Below, in pieces: positions 24,396 to 35,400 of a stretch of DNA of 64,000 nucleotides (its first letter is position 1; each line of letters opens with the position of its first letter). Both the position numbers and the translations under genes were made by a program. The DNA is from Aplidium turbinatum (lineage: Eukaryota > Chordata > Ascidiacea > Aplousobranchia > Polyclinidae), in assembly GCA_918807975.1 (NCBI GenBank), contig OU964928.1, forward strand, positions 15,583,823 through 15,647,822, given 5' to 3'. Under the pieces are notes generated by a model. It ran no database searches. It saw nothing but the letters and a program-made list of their open reading frames with translations, and was not told the DNA's origin.

Positions 24396-25676
24396 TACTA
24401 ATCAAAGTTCCATCATTGCACAACGATACGGTAATCAAGTAACTGTGCTATCCTCATTTACACTTTTTAAACGCTTGTCAGGTGGTATCATCTTTGTCAG
24501 CAAAGCATACATCATTAGGCTACGCTACTTCTGACACTTAACTGGAATAAAGAAATATCTCGATTTTGTAAGCAATATCTCAACTTCCAGTGCAAAAAAC
24601 AATAGCCTTAAAACCCTCCATTGTTATGACAAGCCAATCCAAAGTTCTGAACGCCAGACCATACCTGCCTTTCAATGCAAAGTGTCCAAAAAACTTAATT
24701 ATCGCACTGATCGACACAAAAGAAGTAAAATCGATAAAGTGCCGTTCAGTCGATAACAAAATCTGCTGCTGTGTGAAACTACAAAAAATCTTAAGCCTCG
24801 AAGTCCAGATCACAAATGATAACACTGTAGGCTACTTTATTGCGTGTTTTTGTATTGAAAACGGTGAAAAACGCACAAAGGGAAGACACGAATACTTCTT
24901 ATACTTGTGACACTTCAATAATTTAGAAAACCAGAGTTATATTTGTTTGTATTTCACTTTTTACTTCTTTCGTTTGCACGATCTGTTTTTTGCTTTAAAT
25001 AATTCATGCCTTCTATCCACTTAGCCAACCTTCCTTTTTGCGTTTGATCATGTCTTTTGCATTGGCAATTTTGCAATCAAGAACTGTGCAAACTTTAATT
25101 CAACGTTGGTTGATGTTGAACACATGCTGCTGAAGACAGTCAATTTGCAAACAAATTCCATTTCAGGGATGACGTTATTGTACACAAAGCTTAAGCACAG
25201 TCTGTTCGCTATTGTATTTCAAAATTTCAAACCAGGGGTGTTGAACTTAAAAATACTTCAATATAGAAAGAATTTCATTTCGCACGGCTAAATTGCGTTT
25301 CGAACACTTCTGGAACAAACTAAACAGCAAGTAAATATAATTGCTAATGACAACGATTCGATTTTGTTGGGGAGTTAGGTAAACATGCCAGTTAGTAACT
25401 TATATATCATGGCTAATACATGTTTACTGAAACCGTATTTTAAAAATTATAATTTTTGTTTGAAATCATTTTTCACTCAAGCTTTGGTCAACTAGAAGGT
25501 TTCCAAAGTGTAAATTACAACAACATGTAATAGCCTAATTATAGTTTCAAAACAAGATTAACAGCTTAAAAGCACGAAGCTTTTTTTTAAGTTAACTTTC
25601 ATCACAAACTGGTAATAAAGATTGGAAAATTTATAACAGTAATTGATCCATGAATTTGATGTTATAAGCTACATAT

Positions 25677-25763
25677 CCCAGACAGCAAATCAACCGTTTT
25701 TACATTGATTCAACATCTGCAGACGTTGAATCAACGTAAAAAACGGTTGATTTGCTGTCTGGG
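25677..25763. repeat. Near-perfect 87 bp palindromic MITE
   Basis: It starts CCCAGACAGCAAATCAACCG and ends with the complement, CGGTTGATTTGCTGTCTGGG. The two arms run almost to a central CTGCAG. It is the youngest looking of six relatives here (208, 6198, 11969, 33042, 56302). The transcript or single strand would fold into a full-length hairpin. No coding capacity; the target duplication is not clear. Confidence 0.8.
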
Positions 25764-26398
25764 TAGCACCCATTAAACAGGACACACATTCTGGAACAGA
25801 TGCAATGTAACAAGACTTTTAAGAATAATAATTCAGGAAATTAATAACCTTGCTTCAAGTAATTTATAAAATCGATACAAAATTAAAACAAGAAATAAAA
25901 TCGCTCGAATAAGTCAATCGATGGACATCTGTGATTGTAAACGAAAAATTAAAATGTCGACCCACTATGGTTAATGTTTCAATGTATACAGCACAGAGCT
26001 TTTTTTCAAGAACATTTTTTAATTGAGCAATATTAAATGAGTAATATTTTCTGAACACAACAACAGTAACGACAAAGAGCAACACAACAATGAAGTTGAA
26101 GCATTGAAGTATTCTTGAAGTATTCTCATCACAAATTCGTTCTATTTTACGCAGATTGATAGCATCTACTACAGAAATAAGCAAAAATACACAGGGTTTA
26201 CCCTATTTGGGTGGAAAATTCATGTTTTGCTTAACTCGACGTTCCGCCTAACTCGACGGCTTTTTCGATTTGCCTTCAGGTGTTGAGTTACCACTGTATG
26301 TTGGTTTTTGCTTTATTAAGATGCGTATTATATCCAATGCTTTATTATTACATCTAGAATTTGACTAATAAAAAATATAGGTAAACAAAACATTTTAC

Positions 26399-27793
26399 CA
26401 ATTTAATGGTATGTGACATTGATTGATGAGCTTTGTGCAGATGGATTGAAGCCAAGAATTTAGACACTGCCTCGTCGTTATGTTTGGCGTTATCGAAAAC
26501 AGGTCTGAGAAAATCAATCAATTTTGACAAAAATATTAAAAATTCATCCAACGAATCGGCTCTTGCAGCTGACGGCTTCAAGTAAAAGTTAAAATTTAAT
26601 CCGGTGTTGAATGTTTCTATATTTGAGGAAAAAGCAATTTTTGCAAAAAAGTAGTTTATTGTGAAGTTGATTCAGTTGTATTCTGTTGTAGGCTACTATA
26701 TTTTTTTACTTTTGTTTGTTAGTTATTAGTTTGTTTAGTTTGTTGGTTATTACGCTTGATCAATAGCACAAAGATTTTCTTTAAAAAAAGAAAGCAAACC
26801 GTTGTTTTCAAACAAAAAGACACAAGACGCGTTGCTCTGTACCTACGACAGGAAAGTTGCTGTTTATCTTTTGCTTATAACTGAAGCACTTTGCTCACAC
26901 CAAACCTCAACTCTCATTCACTATAAATCTTCTACCACACACTTGTCCTATCATTAAATGTTTTGTAAGGAGAAGGTAAGCTTTATTCAATTCAAATGTG
27001 TTTTTTAAATTATTTCCGCTGTTGAATGCTGAAATAAACAGAACCTCTTTCGAGTTTGTGCAGATGACTTGAGAGTAATGATTTTCTTGCACACGGTGAG
27101 TATGATACACGTCAAATATGGACGACAAAAGTTGTTAATACAAGTGTGCAACGTCACCTAACTGTGAGAAATCAGGAAGAATATCAATCAACTTCCAGAA
27201 GTGTTTTTTCGAGTTCGAGGTTGATCAATGCACTACAGCACCATAGACTTCTGCCCCAAATAGCTCAGTTAAATAAGTGCTAAAATTTTGCAAGCATTGA
27301 AACGGCAAGTTCAAGCAACGGTGATTTAACTCTCGGTTTTGTTTTTGAGCAACATGTTTCAGAGTTTTATTAAATTACTGCTATTTTAAAACGAGTTTGC
27401 TAACGTAATTCGTAACTTTGTTGATAATTTTATAAACATGAATTTAAGAGTAAAACATTTTCAAGCCGACATTGCCGTAAGGTGTCGCAAATGGGCAAAC
27501 TTTATGTGAGATTTATACTTAGGCTTTTAACACTTGATGTCCTTGTTCAAAAGTTAGGTCAAGACTCAACATAACCAAAATTTAATATTTTTATTGTTTT
27601 GGAAAGAGTTCTCCCCTTTTTTCGATAACTGTTTCGACAATATCACTCTCCAAACGACCAAGTTCATGTTGGGCCACCACAATATGTCACATACCTTATC
27701 ATAATCATGAACAACAAATTTTTCAGACAAAACAATACAGGTAGGTTGCATTGCAATGTATGCACGTTGGAGATCATCAAAGGTCAGTGAAAG
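26399..27793 (-). CDS. Two candidate exons of an unrecognised minus-strand gene
   Basis: Exon-like block 27793-27695 (33 codons, TFDDLQRAYIAMQPTCIVLS, ending HDYDK before a perfect AAG/gtatgt donor) and block 26575-26399 (59 codons, with SLDEFLIFLSKLIDFLRPVF and KFLASIHLHKAHQSM, then a gtaaaa donor). Both are in phase 0, have lengths divisible by three and join in frame. Both would be helical. Weaker open blocks lie at about 28.9-29.5 kb and 25.9-26.2 kb on the same strand, but I could not connect them with consistent phases. I recognise no family. It may be a diverged gene, a pseudogene or chance. Confidence 0.28.
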
Positions 27794-27841
27794 CTTTAAA
27801 TGCTTAAAATCACAAAGCTTTCAATGTAGCTTTGTGAGTTA

Positions 27842-27915
27842 ACACAGGGTCCCTAATCACCGGGCGCGACCCAGTAACGGGTCCTGAAAAGGTTGCTGCC
27901 GGGTCGCGAGAACAC
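27842..27915. mobile_element. Possible hAT-type terminus fragment
   Basis: A GC-rich island with CAGGGTCCCTAATCACCGGG and GGGTCGCGAG in an otherwise AT-rich region. CAGGG-type starts with CGGGTCGCG-like subterminal repeats are typical of hAT elements. No matching second end or target duplication was found, so it is either a solo fragment or misread. Confidence 0.3.
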
Positions 27916-30598
27916 ACAATCAAAACAGCCGTCAAGACTGCGAGTTCATTGAAAGTATGTCATCAGCCATAAAATTATTTTTTTACAGTTAAAACGATCA
28001 CAGCAATGCACTAAACATGTCATACAAATAAATATTATCTATAATCTGTTGTACATCTATTAAATCAGTGACAGATCTAAGAAGGTGGCACTTGGTCACG
28101 TACCCCCTCTAAAATCGAAAATAAAACACACAAATTTTCTACGTTTTTGCAAAAACATTTCGCTCGCTCAATCCCGTGCCATTGACCTGACGGGTGGCAT
28201 TGGGAATGGTTTCAACAGAGAACTTGAAGAAAATTACTGGTAAAATTTTAAAGGCCCTCTCAAAAACCAAGATGCTAATAAAATATTTCAAAGTAAACAT
28301 CTTGCTTACTAACTACCTAACAATTAAATTAACCTATTTCAGGTGTGAGATAGCATGTGTCTTGTAGGCTAAAAGCTTTATATAAAAAAAAAAGATGGAG
28401 GCACCTCATATGGATTTTCGAAATTTTTCTTTAGGCCCGCACAATGCTATTCAAACTTTCAATAAATCAATTATTATTTAAATCTTTTGTAGTTGTGGAA
28501 GAAAATACGTTCAAAAATTAACTTCATTTTATATCAAAACTTGTCATTCAAAGATCTAAAGCAAACCAGTTTCAATTTGAAGTTAAGGACCAAGCATTTT
28601 GTGCTGATTTTGTTTAGAAAATATCAGCCTATAACCTGTAGGTCAATTGAGTAGGCTATGTATAAAAGGTAATGTTTTTCTATTATGCAATAAAGAACAT
28701 TTCACAAAGGGCTGTTAGAAACGATTTTTCTTCAGTCGAAACGAAGGGAAATTCTTGACAAGGAATCTTAACTAGAAACAAACAAATCTAGACAAAGTTT
28801 TGCCTCAAAACACAAATAAATGATTTCGAAATACTTTCAATACGGTTTGAAAAATTGGTATTTTTGTTCTAAGCAGTCCTGATGACACGAAAACCATCTA
28901 TCTCAGGAGTAGGAAAATTTGCACATTGCCAGAATCTTCTGCAATGCGATAACCACTTTCCTAACTTTGTCTTGGTCAGAAAGAAGAACTTGTCCTTCTT
29001 TTAAAATTCATTCGGAATTTAATTTCGTCATGTGATAAGTGATTTATGGAATTTAAAATAGAATTGCTAGAGATAGTTCAACTTTTCAACAATTTGTTGG
29101 GAGCTTCTGACTAATCAACCCAAACGCTGCTGTATGTTCATCAATAAACTCGCCGTTAAAAATTTGACATGAGCTGTGGTTTAGCCTGTTGTGATTGTAC
29201 ACTTACATCAGAAAATCAACTTAATTAAATTGTGCATCTGTTTGAATCGCTTTTGTGGCCATAGGAGAGTTTCACATAATAGAGAAAAAAGTTACTTTTG
29301 CTGTATCCTTTTTTGTTGTCACAACTTGCTTTTATACTGTATAATCGTTTACGGTGGCGATTGATTGAAACGTTGATAATGAGAAAAAGTTGATAGAGTT
29401 AACGCTTCAGCCAATAGTTCGAAGACAACTTGTTGCAAAGCGCAATCATTCAATGCGATAAACGCTTTCCTTTACACATAAACGTGAAAATAATGTTTCA
29501 CAGGTTGTGCAGAATTAAGGAAAGAAAAAGTTGTAACTTAGTTTTTAAATTTAGCAATGGGTAAGATTAATTTGTGATATGAAAAGTCGTGTATGTACAG
29601 TACAATAGCCTACTGTCGCTATGGTTTGGAGATTAGCATATCAAGATGTTCGTGAGCTGAAATAATTTCCCTTCAAGCAGTCGGCGATGGTTTAAAAATA
29701 CTGGTCTGCACTAGTTAGACTAAGATACAATTATAATTCAATTGCTTGTGTAGAAAATAGGTTGTGCACTGTGCAGCCCATGTCAATGTTCTTTGCAAAA
29801 TTTTAGTTGTTAATTGATTTCTAAATTTTGTTAAAACGATTCTACAAACAAACTTATTAGTTGATCACAACGATCATGTACTTTGACAATATCCTTCATT
29901 ATTATAATTTTATTGCAGACAAAACTTCGTCCGTAGTGACCACACAAAAACGACAAAACAAGCAAACCAGACAGTATGATCAGTTAATGATCAACATAAA
30001 GAGCCTGTTGATAATGTTTGAGGTGGTTTAAGGTTGAGTTTTCAGCCTTTTTTGTTTATCTCTAATTTTACGACAGGTCTTCTAACTCAAAATGGCATTC
30101 AGCTGCAGTCGTAGTAATTATTTTTTTGTATCCGGGCTACTGCTCCATAGGTGAAAATTAGGATTATGTAGATAAAAAGGAAAACAAGGAAACTAGTTTT
30201 TCTAGCCATCTTCTGGCATGTTCAAGTCTTTTAACTTCTTAAGTACGTAATTAATTTTTCACAACTGGAGTTACTGTGTGTATTTAATTTGAAGACTCCC
30301 AGCACTTTTCGTCGCATTAATACTTTGCATAGTGTTAAGTAGTCTCCAGCTGACAGCGCAATAAGCGTTTGTTTTAGTTTTCTTTTGTATTCTCTCCCCC
30401 CCATCCCTGGCCATCCACACTTAACAGGTTAACTGGCTTTTCTTCGATTACCAATAGATAAAATATGATAATAACCGATTACGATGACCTGAATTCTGCG
30501 ATTATGACTACGATTAAGCCATAACAAATTTCAAAACGCTTGATTACGATTACAAACGTGCAATAATTACTGCAATATTCTCATGTCACAGTAACGTC

Positions 30599-30742
30599 AT
30601 GAGATGTAAGCTAATAATTTTTTGTTCAGTTTTGATCGGGGCCGTTTTTAATGTTGCATCAGAAGTTATTTCAGCAAATAAAACCAATGCAATTTCCCGG
30701 TGGTTGGACTCAAAATTGTCCTTGTTGTCCAAATCCAGGTGA
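30599..30742 (+). CDS. Candidate small secreted peptide (first exon or 47-aa ORF)
   Basis: The frame starts MRCKLIIFCSVLIGAVFNVA, a good signal peptide: a basic N-terminus, a hydrophobic core and a small-residue cleavage region around ASE. An N-glycosylation site (NKT) follows, and the frame ends SLLSKSR at a TGA. The bases TCCAG/gtgaaa at 30730-30735 could be a splice donor, so this may be exon 1 of a longer gene. A second frame opens over the same end (30651-30929, 92 codons, two N-x-T sites) and may be the continuation if the reading were shifted; I do not join them. No family recognised. Confidence 0.3.
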   Translation: MRCKLIIFCSVLIGAVFNVASEVISANKTNAISRWLDSKLSLLSKSR

Positions 30743-31922
30743 AAATACTTTGATGGAAGGCCAAAATAAGGTCATGGTTTATGCAAGTGGGCGCAACGTG
30801 ATAGGCCACTCGTACACAAACATATTACTTTCTATTGTACGACAAGCATCTAATTGCACAAATATTACTGATGGAATAGTAAATAATGATAAAACCTGTA
30901 TTGATGTTTTTAACTATGGTATTTTTTAAAGAATTAAACAATCTTTGAACAGTATATACTTGTGTAACAAGGCAATTCAATGTATGCTGTCTGTTGGGAT
31001 ACAAAGAAGTATAACAGCTTTGCTTTTTTAAAGCCTACTGAACAAAATATGTAATTGGGAAGAACATTTTACCTTTAAGTAAAAATATTAAACTGATATC
31101 TGCCCTGCATCTGTGTTTTCAAATTTTCAGATGTAATTTATTGTAAACGGTTAAACAACCAAAGGGGCATTTTCAACCTAAGAATAAAAATTCTCTCAAG
31201 CAACCAATCATGCAATGAGTCTGTGGCTACGCGCACCACATGAATTTCGTCGTTTTTGTCTCATAAGTGGTTGACGTGATAACAGGTAATCAAATGAAAA
31301 CACCTTTGAGAAAAAAATATTATTACACAATATGAGAAAAGAGTTCTTGAAGATTCACAGCCAATGGCCTCATTTTTTACAAATTACGGAGAAGAAGAAA
31401 ATTGCCTTTGGGCAAAAAGATACAAAAAGGTTGTTTCAGCTGAACGAAGTAAATTCATACAGACGAATGTGCTAAACAAAACGTTATTTCCGTAAAAGTA
31501 CGATACTACACGTCCTTTTTGAAGTGAAATTTAAATTCACTTATTTGTATTTTTGCAACTGTTTGATAAGTAAAAAAGCTTTTGTAGGCTGTAAATCAAA
31601 AAAAGAAGGAAAATACTGGAAAGCAAAAATAAGGTCAGTATGTAAATTGTTACAACCGTAAAGTTTGTTGGCAACATGTGTTGGGGGAGTGTATGGCCTA
31701 CAATGCGCTCACTTACACTAAATAAATACAGGAAGGGTTTCAAAAAGGTCGTGTTCAAAGTGATGTAGATGATGCGATAGTTTTTGGAATTGCAATACGC
31801 ACGAAGGCTAAGGGAGCATTTGCTACGTATTGTTTCTGTATGAAAAACGTAGACTACAATACAGTGCGTAACATAATAGTTGGGGAGAGACGCTACCCCC
31901 TTCTTTGTGATATGTTGCATGA
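30743..31922. other. Intergenic, no supported gene
   Basis: AT-rich sequence between the small secreted-peptide candidate and the SINE. The open frame to 30929 is discussed with that candidate. Nothing else is recognised. Confidence 0.4.
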
Positions 31923-32230
31923 AATAGCACAGTTGGTTAGCGCGTAACTTCGTGAACGAAGAAGCTTCAAGGTCAAGCAGCGCTGGTTCGACTCTCGAGG
32001 TGTGCTCTTGAGCAACGCATTCCAAGAATTGCTCTCCATTCAGCGACACCTTATGGATGGAATAATTTCTCGACAACAACACTTCAACAATCGGAAAACT
32101 TAACTCTGTCAGTCTCGGTAACCGACCCTGCGTCAAAAGCCTCTACAAGTATGCGAAACTACCAGGTATAACCCATCAAGGCTTTGTCAGTCCGAGGATA
32201 AAGATTCAAAACCAAAACTCCAAAAAAAAC
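31923..32230 (+). repeat. tRNA-derived SINE, fullest copy
   Basis: The head has an A-box-like CACAGTTGGTTAGCGCG and the B box GGTTCGACTCTC (31985-31996) at tRNA spacing. The body has GCTCTCCATTCAGCGACACC, CTCGGTAACCGACCCTGCGT and CAAGTATGCGAAACTACCAG, ending in an A-rich tail. Relatives occur at 22659 (plus), 43095 and 45840 (minus), and a scrap at 63004. The insertion is about 170 bp upstream of the signal-peptide exon of the acidic membrane protein, so it may lie in that gene's promoter or 5' UTR. Confidence 0.75.
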
Positions 32231-32403
32231 ATTGGTTGATTAATTTTTATCTTTTTACCGAAGCGAAAAAGTCTTTAAGCTTATCGACATAAAATTGAAT
32301 AATGCAGAATGGTTAATGGTTATTTGAAATTTAGTTTTCTAGCAATACATTTTGTAAAAGGTTTTAAGAAATTGTTCAATTTTTGGTTGTTTTTAGAAGA
32401 ACA

Positions 32404-35400
32404 ATGAAAGTCAAGACTGGCTTGTTCTTGCTCGTTCTTGCTTTGGTGAGTACCGGATATTACAGCATCATGTGATGAATTTATGTGACTCAAATTAATA
32501 TTATCAAACGTAAAATTGATGCAATTATTTACTTTTTCATACGTTCATTTAGTTTTGTGTTCAGTTGTCACACTTTCCTTGGATACGCAAACATTTCAAA
32601 TTTGATGGAAAATACAGATGTCAAAGAAAACAATTAAAGTTTATCAAACACTCTCAGCCTACTGCCTCTATTCCATTCTTCTCCTTCAGCGCCATAATGG
32701 AACAGTGTGATAACAAGACGTCTTGTTTATTTTTCTTGTTGGGACAATTACAATGATCAAAATGACGCAGTTCATACAACTACAAACATCTTCTCGAAAA
32801 TGGTAGTTGTTGTGATAAGTTCAATTTTGGAAAGCTTGAGAATAGAGAAAACTGTTCGTTTTGTTACCTTATCGCAATCTTCGCAGCCTAGTTTCACCTA
32901 TTCATTTGTCTGTTGAAAAACTATTAGGTCTAATTCACTTTCTGAAACTGGAATTTTTTGTGCCTTTTTTTGGTTTCCTGAATATGTCATTGTCGCATTC
33001 TATTTCGAATTTGTTACTACTTCTTGGAACGCCATTACTCTCCCAGACAACAAAATTTACGTCTACAGACGTTGAATCTTATGTAGAAATAATGGGTCTT
33101 GTTCCAACGTGAAGGAACCTACTGCCGAACGAAGGGGCACAATTTTTTTTGTAGATGTTAAACAAAATATCGTTTTGTTTGACGTTCTTGTTCTTTCGAT
33201 TGTCGTTTTATCTGCCAGATTGATGACGTAAATGCAATTTACATTTTGTCAAGTCCTAATTCAGGCATGGCATTAATTGCACTGTTGAAAACACATCCGT
33301 GTGCTTTTAAGCGATGCCCAACCGACGGTTTTCCGAGACTGACACCAGTCGGCTATGCAGTTGATCATGTGAATCAATAAACGTTCAATCCTATGACTAA
33401 GAGTTGAATGCACCAACAACATATCTTACAAGCAGCCGACCAGGCTGATTGCCTAACTAGGTAATTAAAGTTCAATTTGAATGTAGTTCACCTGAGGATC
33501 TTTGAACAAAGATTCTAATCAGTGGATTAGAGCTAAATAAAGAAAAAAAAGTCTGTAAATGATGTTGTTAATCAGCTGATTTTCTTAATCGGTGGAAGAT
33601 TTTGTGTTGGTGCATCTAACCCAAAAGGACATTTATCTACTAGAAAGAAAAGCGAGAACTCAGATTTTATAATTTCTGAGCGCCTTTAAATAGTTTTCAA
33701 CAAACTCAGCTCATTAAAAAAGCATATTATTTTCAATACTACACAAAAGGTAGGCTACATACAGTAAATATCATAAAATAGGAACTTGGGTAAACTCCCA
33801 CTTTTACATTGCGAAACCAAAATTTGTGATCGGTAACATTATAAAACGATTGTAATTCAGCATTTTTTACAAAATCGTTGTTCAGTTTAGAAGTTGACTA
33901 ACCTAAGCAACCTTGTCTAACAACATTTTTCACAACACTGAAGCTATGGCAGGTTGTAAGAAAAGTACAAGCAATTTAGACCAAACATTTGGTGTTTGAC
34001 GCACGATTTGACTGACCGATTGCAACGAACCCATGGCCGTTTATATGATAATTTGAGCCCCATGCCAATGAGATCATCAGGCCCTAAATCAAGGCACTAT
34101 GCATGGTATCCAAAAATACGTGATGGTTCTTCAAATTTCCTGGTCCTTTGGAAAAATTATGGGCCCCTAAAATCATGCCGGGTTCGGGTCTAAAAGTACG
34201 GTCAGCAGCGCATGAAATCTTGTAAACTAAAATCCCGGTTAGATCGAGAGAGGAGGCAATCGTTCTTTAGCATTTCATTTCTATACACATCTTTTTCAAG
34301 CAAAGTGTACTTAACATCAGGCCCGGATTTAGGAAGGGGCATAGGGTGCAGGTGCCCCGAGCCCCCCTTTTGAAGGGGGGCCCCCCGACGGGGAAAAATG
34401 TGATTTTGTGTAATTTTTTCTTTTAGCCTTTGAAGTTTCTACAAAACGCTGTGCAGTGTAGAATTAATGCTACTGTAGACGTAGAAGAAGTCTTTCTCGC
34501 CGAAGGCGCGAAATTTTTTTTTGCACTGGGGGCCCCCCGATGTAAAAGTGCTCCGGCCCCCCCCCCATCAGCTAAATCCGGCCCTGCTTGACATTAGGGG
34601 ATTGTGTATTTATCAACTCCATATTCTTTCTTGGTTTTGAGCGTTGACGAAGGTGAGCTGTGGACAACACATTTTCATGTATTTAAGTATTGCCTGGTCC
34701 TAGTATCAAACACAAGTCTATCGTTGCAGAAGCGATAGTGACCCTGCTGATGGAAATATAACCAGGCATAGATTTTTAAAGCAATGAGATTTACAAAAAT
34801 CGATTTTCTTGCCAGGAAATTAATTGTGATACTTTTTCATATTACTCATATTGGCTTCAAGTAGGTTATACTTGAAAACTGATTACAGACACGAATCTTC
34901 TTGAGTGTTCCTGCAAATGTGCATAGCCTCCAGCGTTAACAGTTCTAAATTAAGTTTGCTTTGTGCACAACGTTGAAGTATTTTTTGCTATTTTTGTAAA
35001 CTTGACAGCCATTGGCGGCAGTTAAGTCCTTTGCAAATCAGTGCGATCGATTTTTATTACACTGCACTTGGCATCGGTGTCTTTGCAAAAATCAAAGATC
35101 TCAATTCTATTAATATAAATGATGCAATTATTATTAGCCTTCGCTTGTAAGCAGTTCTGGTTTGATAAGGCTTATAAATTATTTTTCTTTTCGTATTTTC
35201 AGAGCAATTTGGCTCAAGCATGGGTGCTGCGAAACAAAGAAGATCCACCTCGAGCTATGGATCTCGAAGACCGCGCCATTGACGAAACTTTTAATCAAAC
35301 CGAAGTATCAGAGGAAATACTCGTGAATACCAAATCTCATCCTGGTGGTTCCGAAAAACTCGACCATGCAGAAAAAGATGAAGAATTCAACGAGATGCTC

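Larger units (their letters stand above)
23420..30598. other. Intergenic region upstream of CRMP
   Basis: AT-rich sequence that should hold the CRMP promoter, transcribed leftwards from near 23.4 kb or from a 5' UTR exon further right. Recognisable content is listed separately: a pogo-like MITE (23900-24395), a palindromic MITE (25677-25763), a hAT-like fragment near 27.85 kb and a weak minus-strand exon pair (26399-27793). I see no clear gene, tRNA or simple-repeat array in the remainder. Confidence 0.4.
32446..35202 (+). other. Intron 1 of the acidic membrane protein gene
   Basis: A 2.76 kb intron separating the signal-peptide exon from the rest. It holds a partial palindromic MITE (33042-33096) and a hAT MITE (34318-34586). 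Several short open frames in it have no splice support. Introns 2-4 (35455-36596, 36702-37425, 37548-38162) hold nothing else clear apart from the possible MITE near 36.3 kb. Confidence 0.7.

Noticed and set aside
26907-27128. 73-codon minus-strand open frame that looked like an exon between the two candidate exons
   Set aside because: Its only good acceptor (TTTATTTCAG) opens a phase that does not match the neighbouring candidate exons, and no donor is clear.
31537-32136. 199-codon minus-strand open frame
   Set aside because: Nearly half of it is the antisense of the SINE at 31923-32230 and the rest is AT-rich with no gene-like features.
33996-34193. 65-codon plus-strand open frame in intron 1 of the acidic membrane protein gene
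   Set aside because: No splice borders keep phase with the neighbouring exons, and no homology is recognised.
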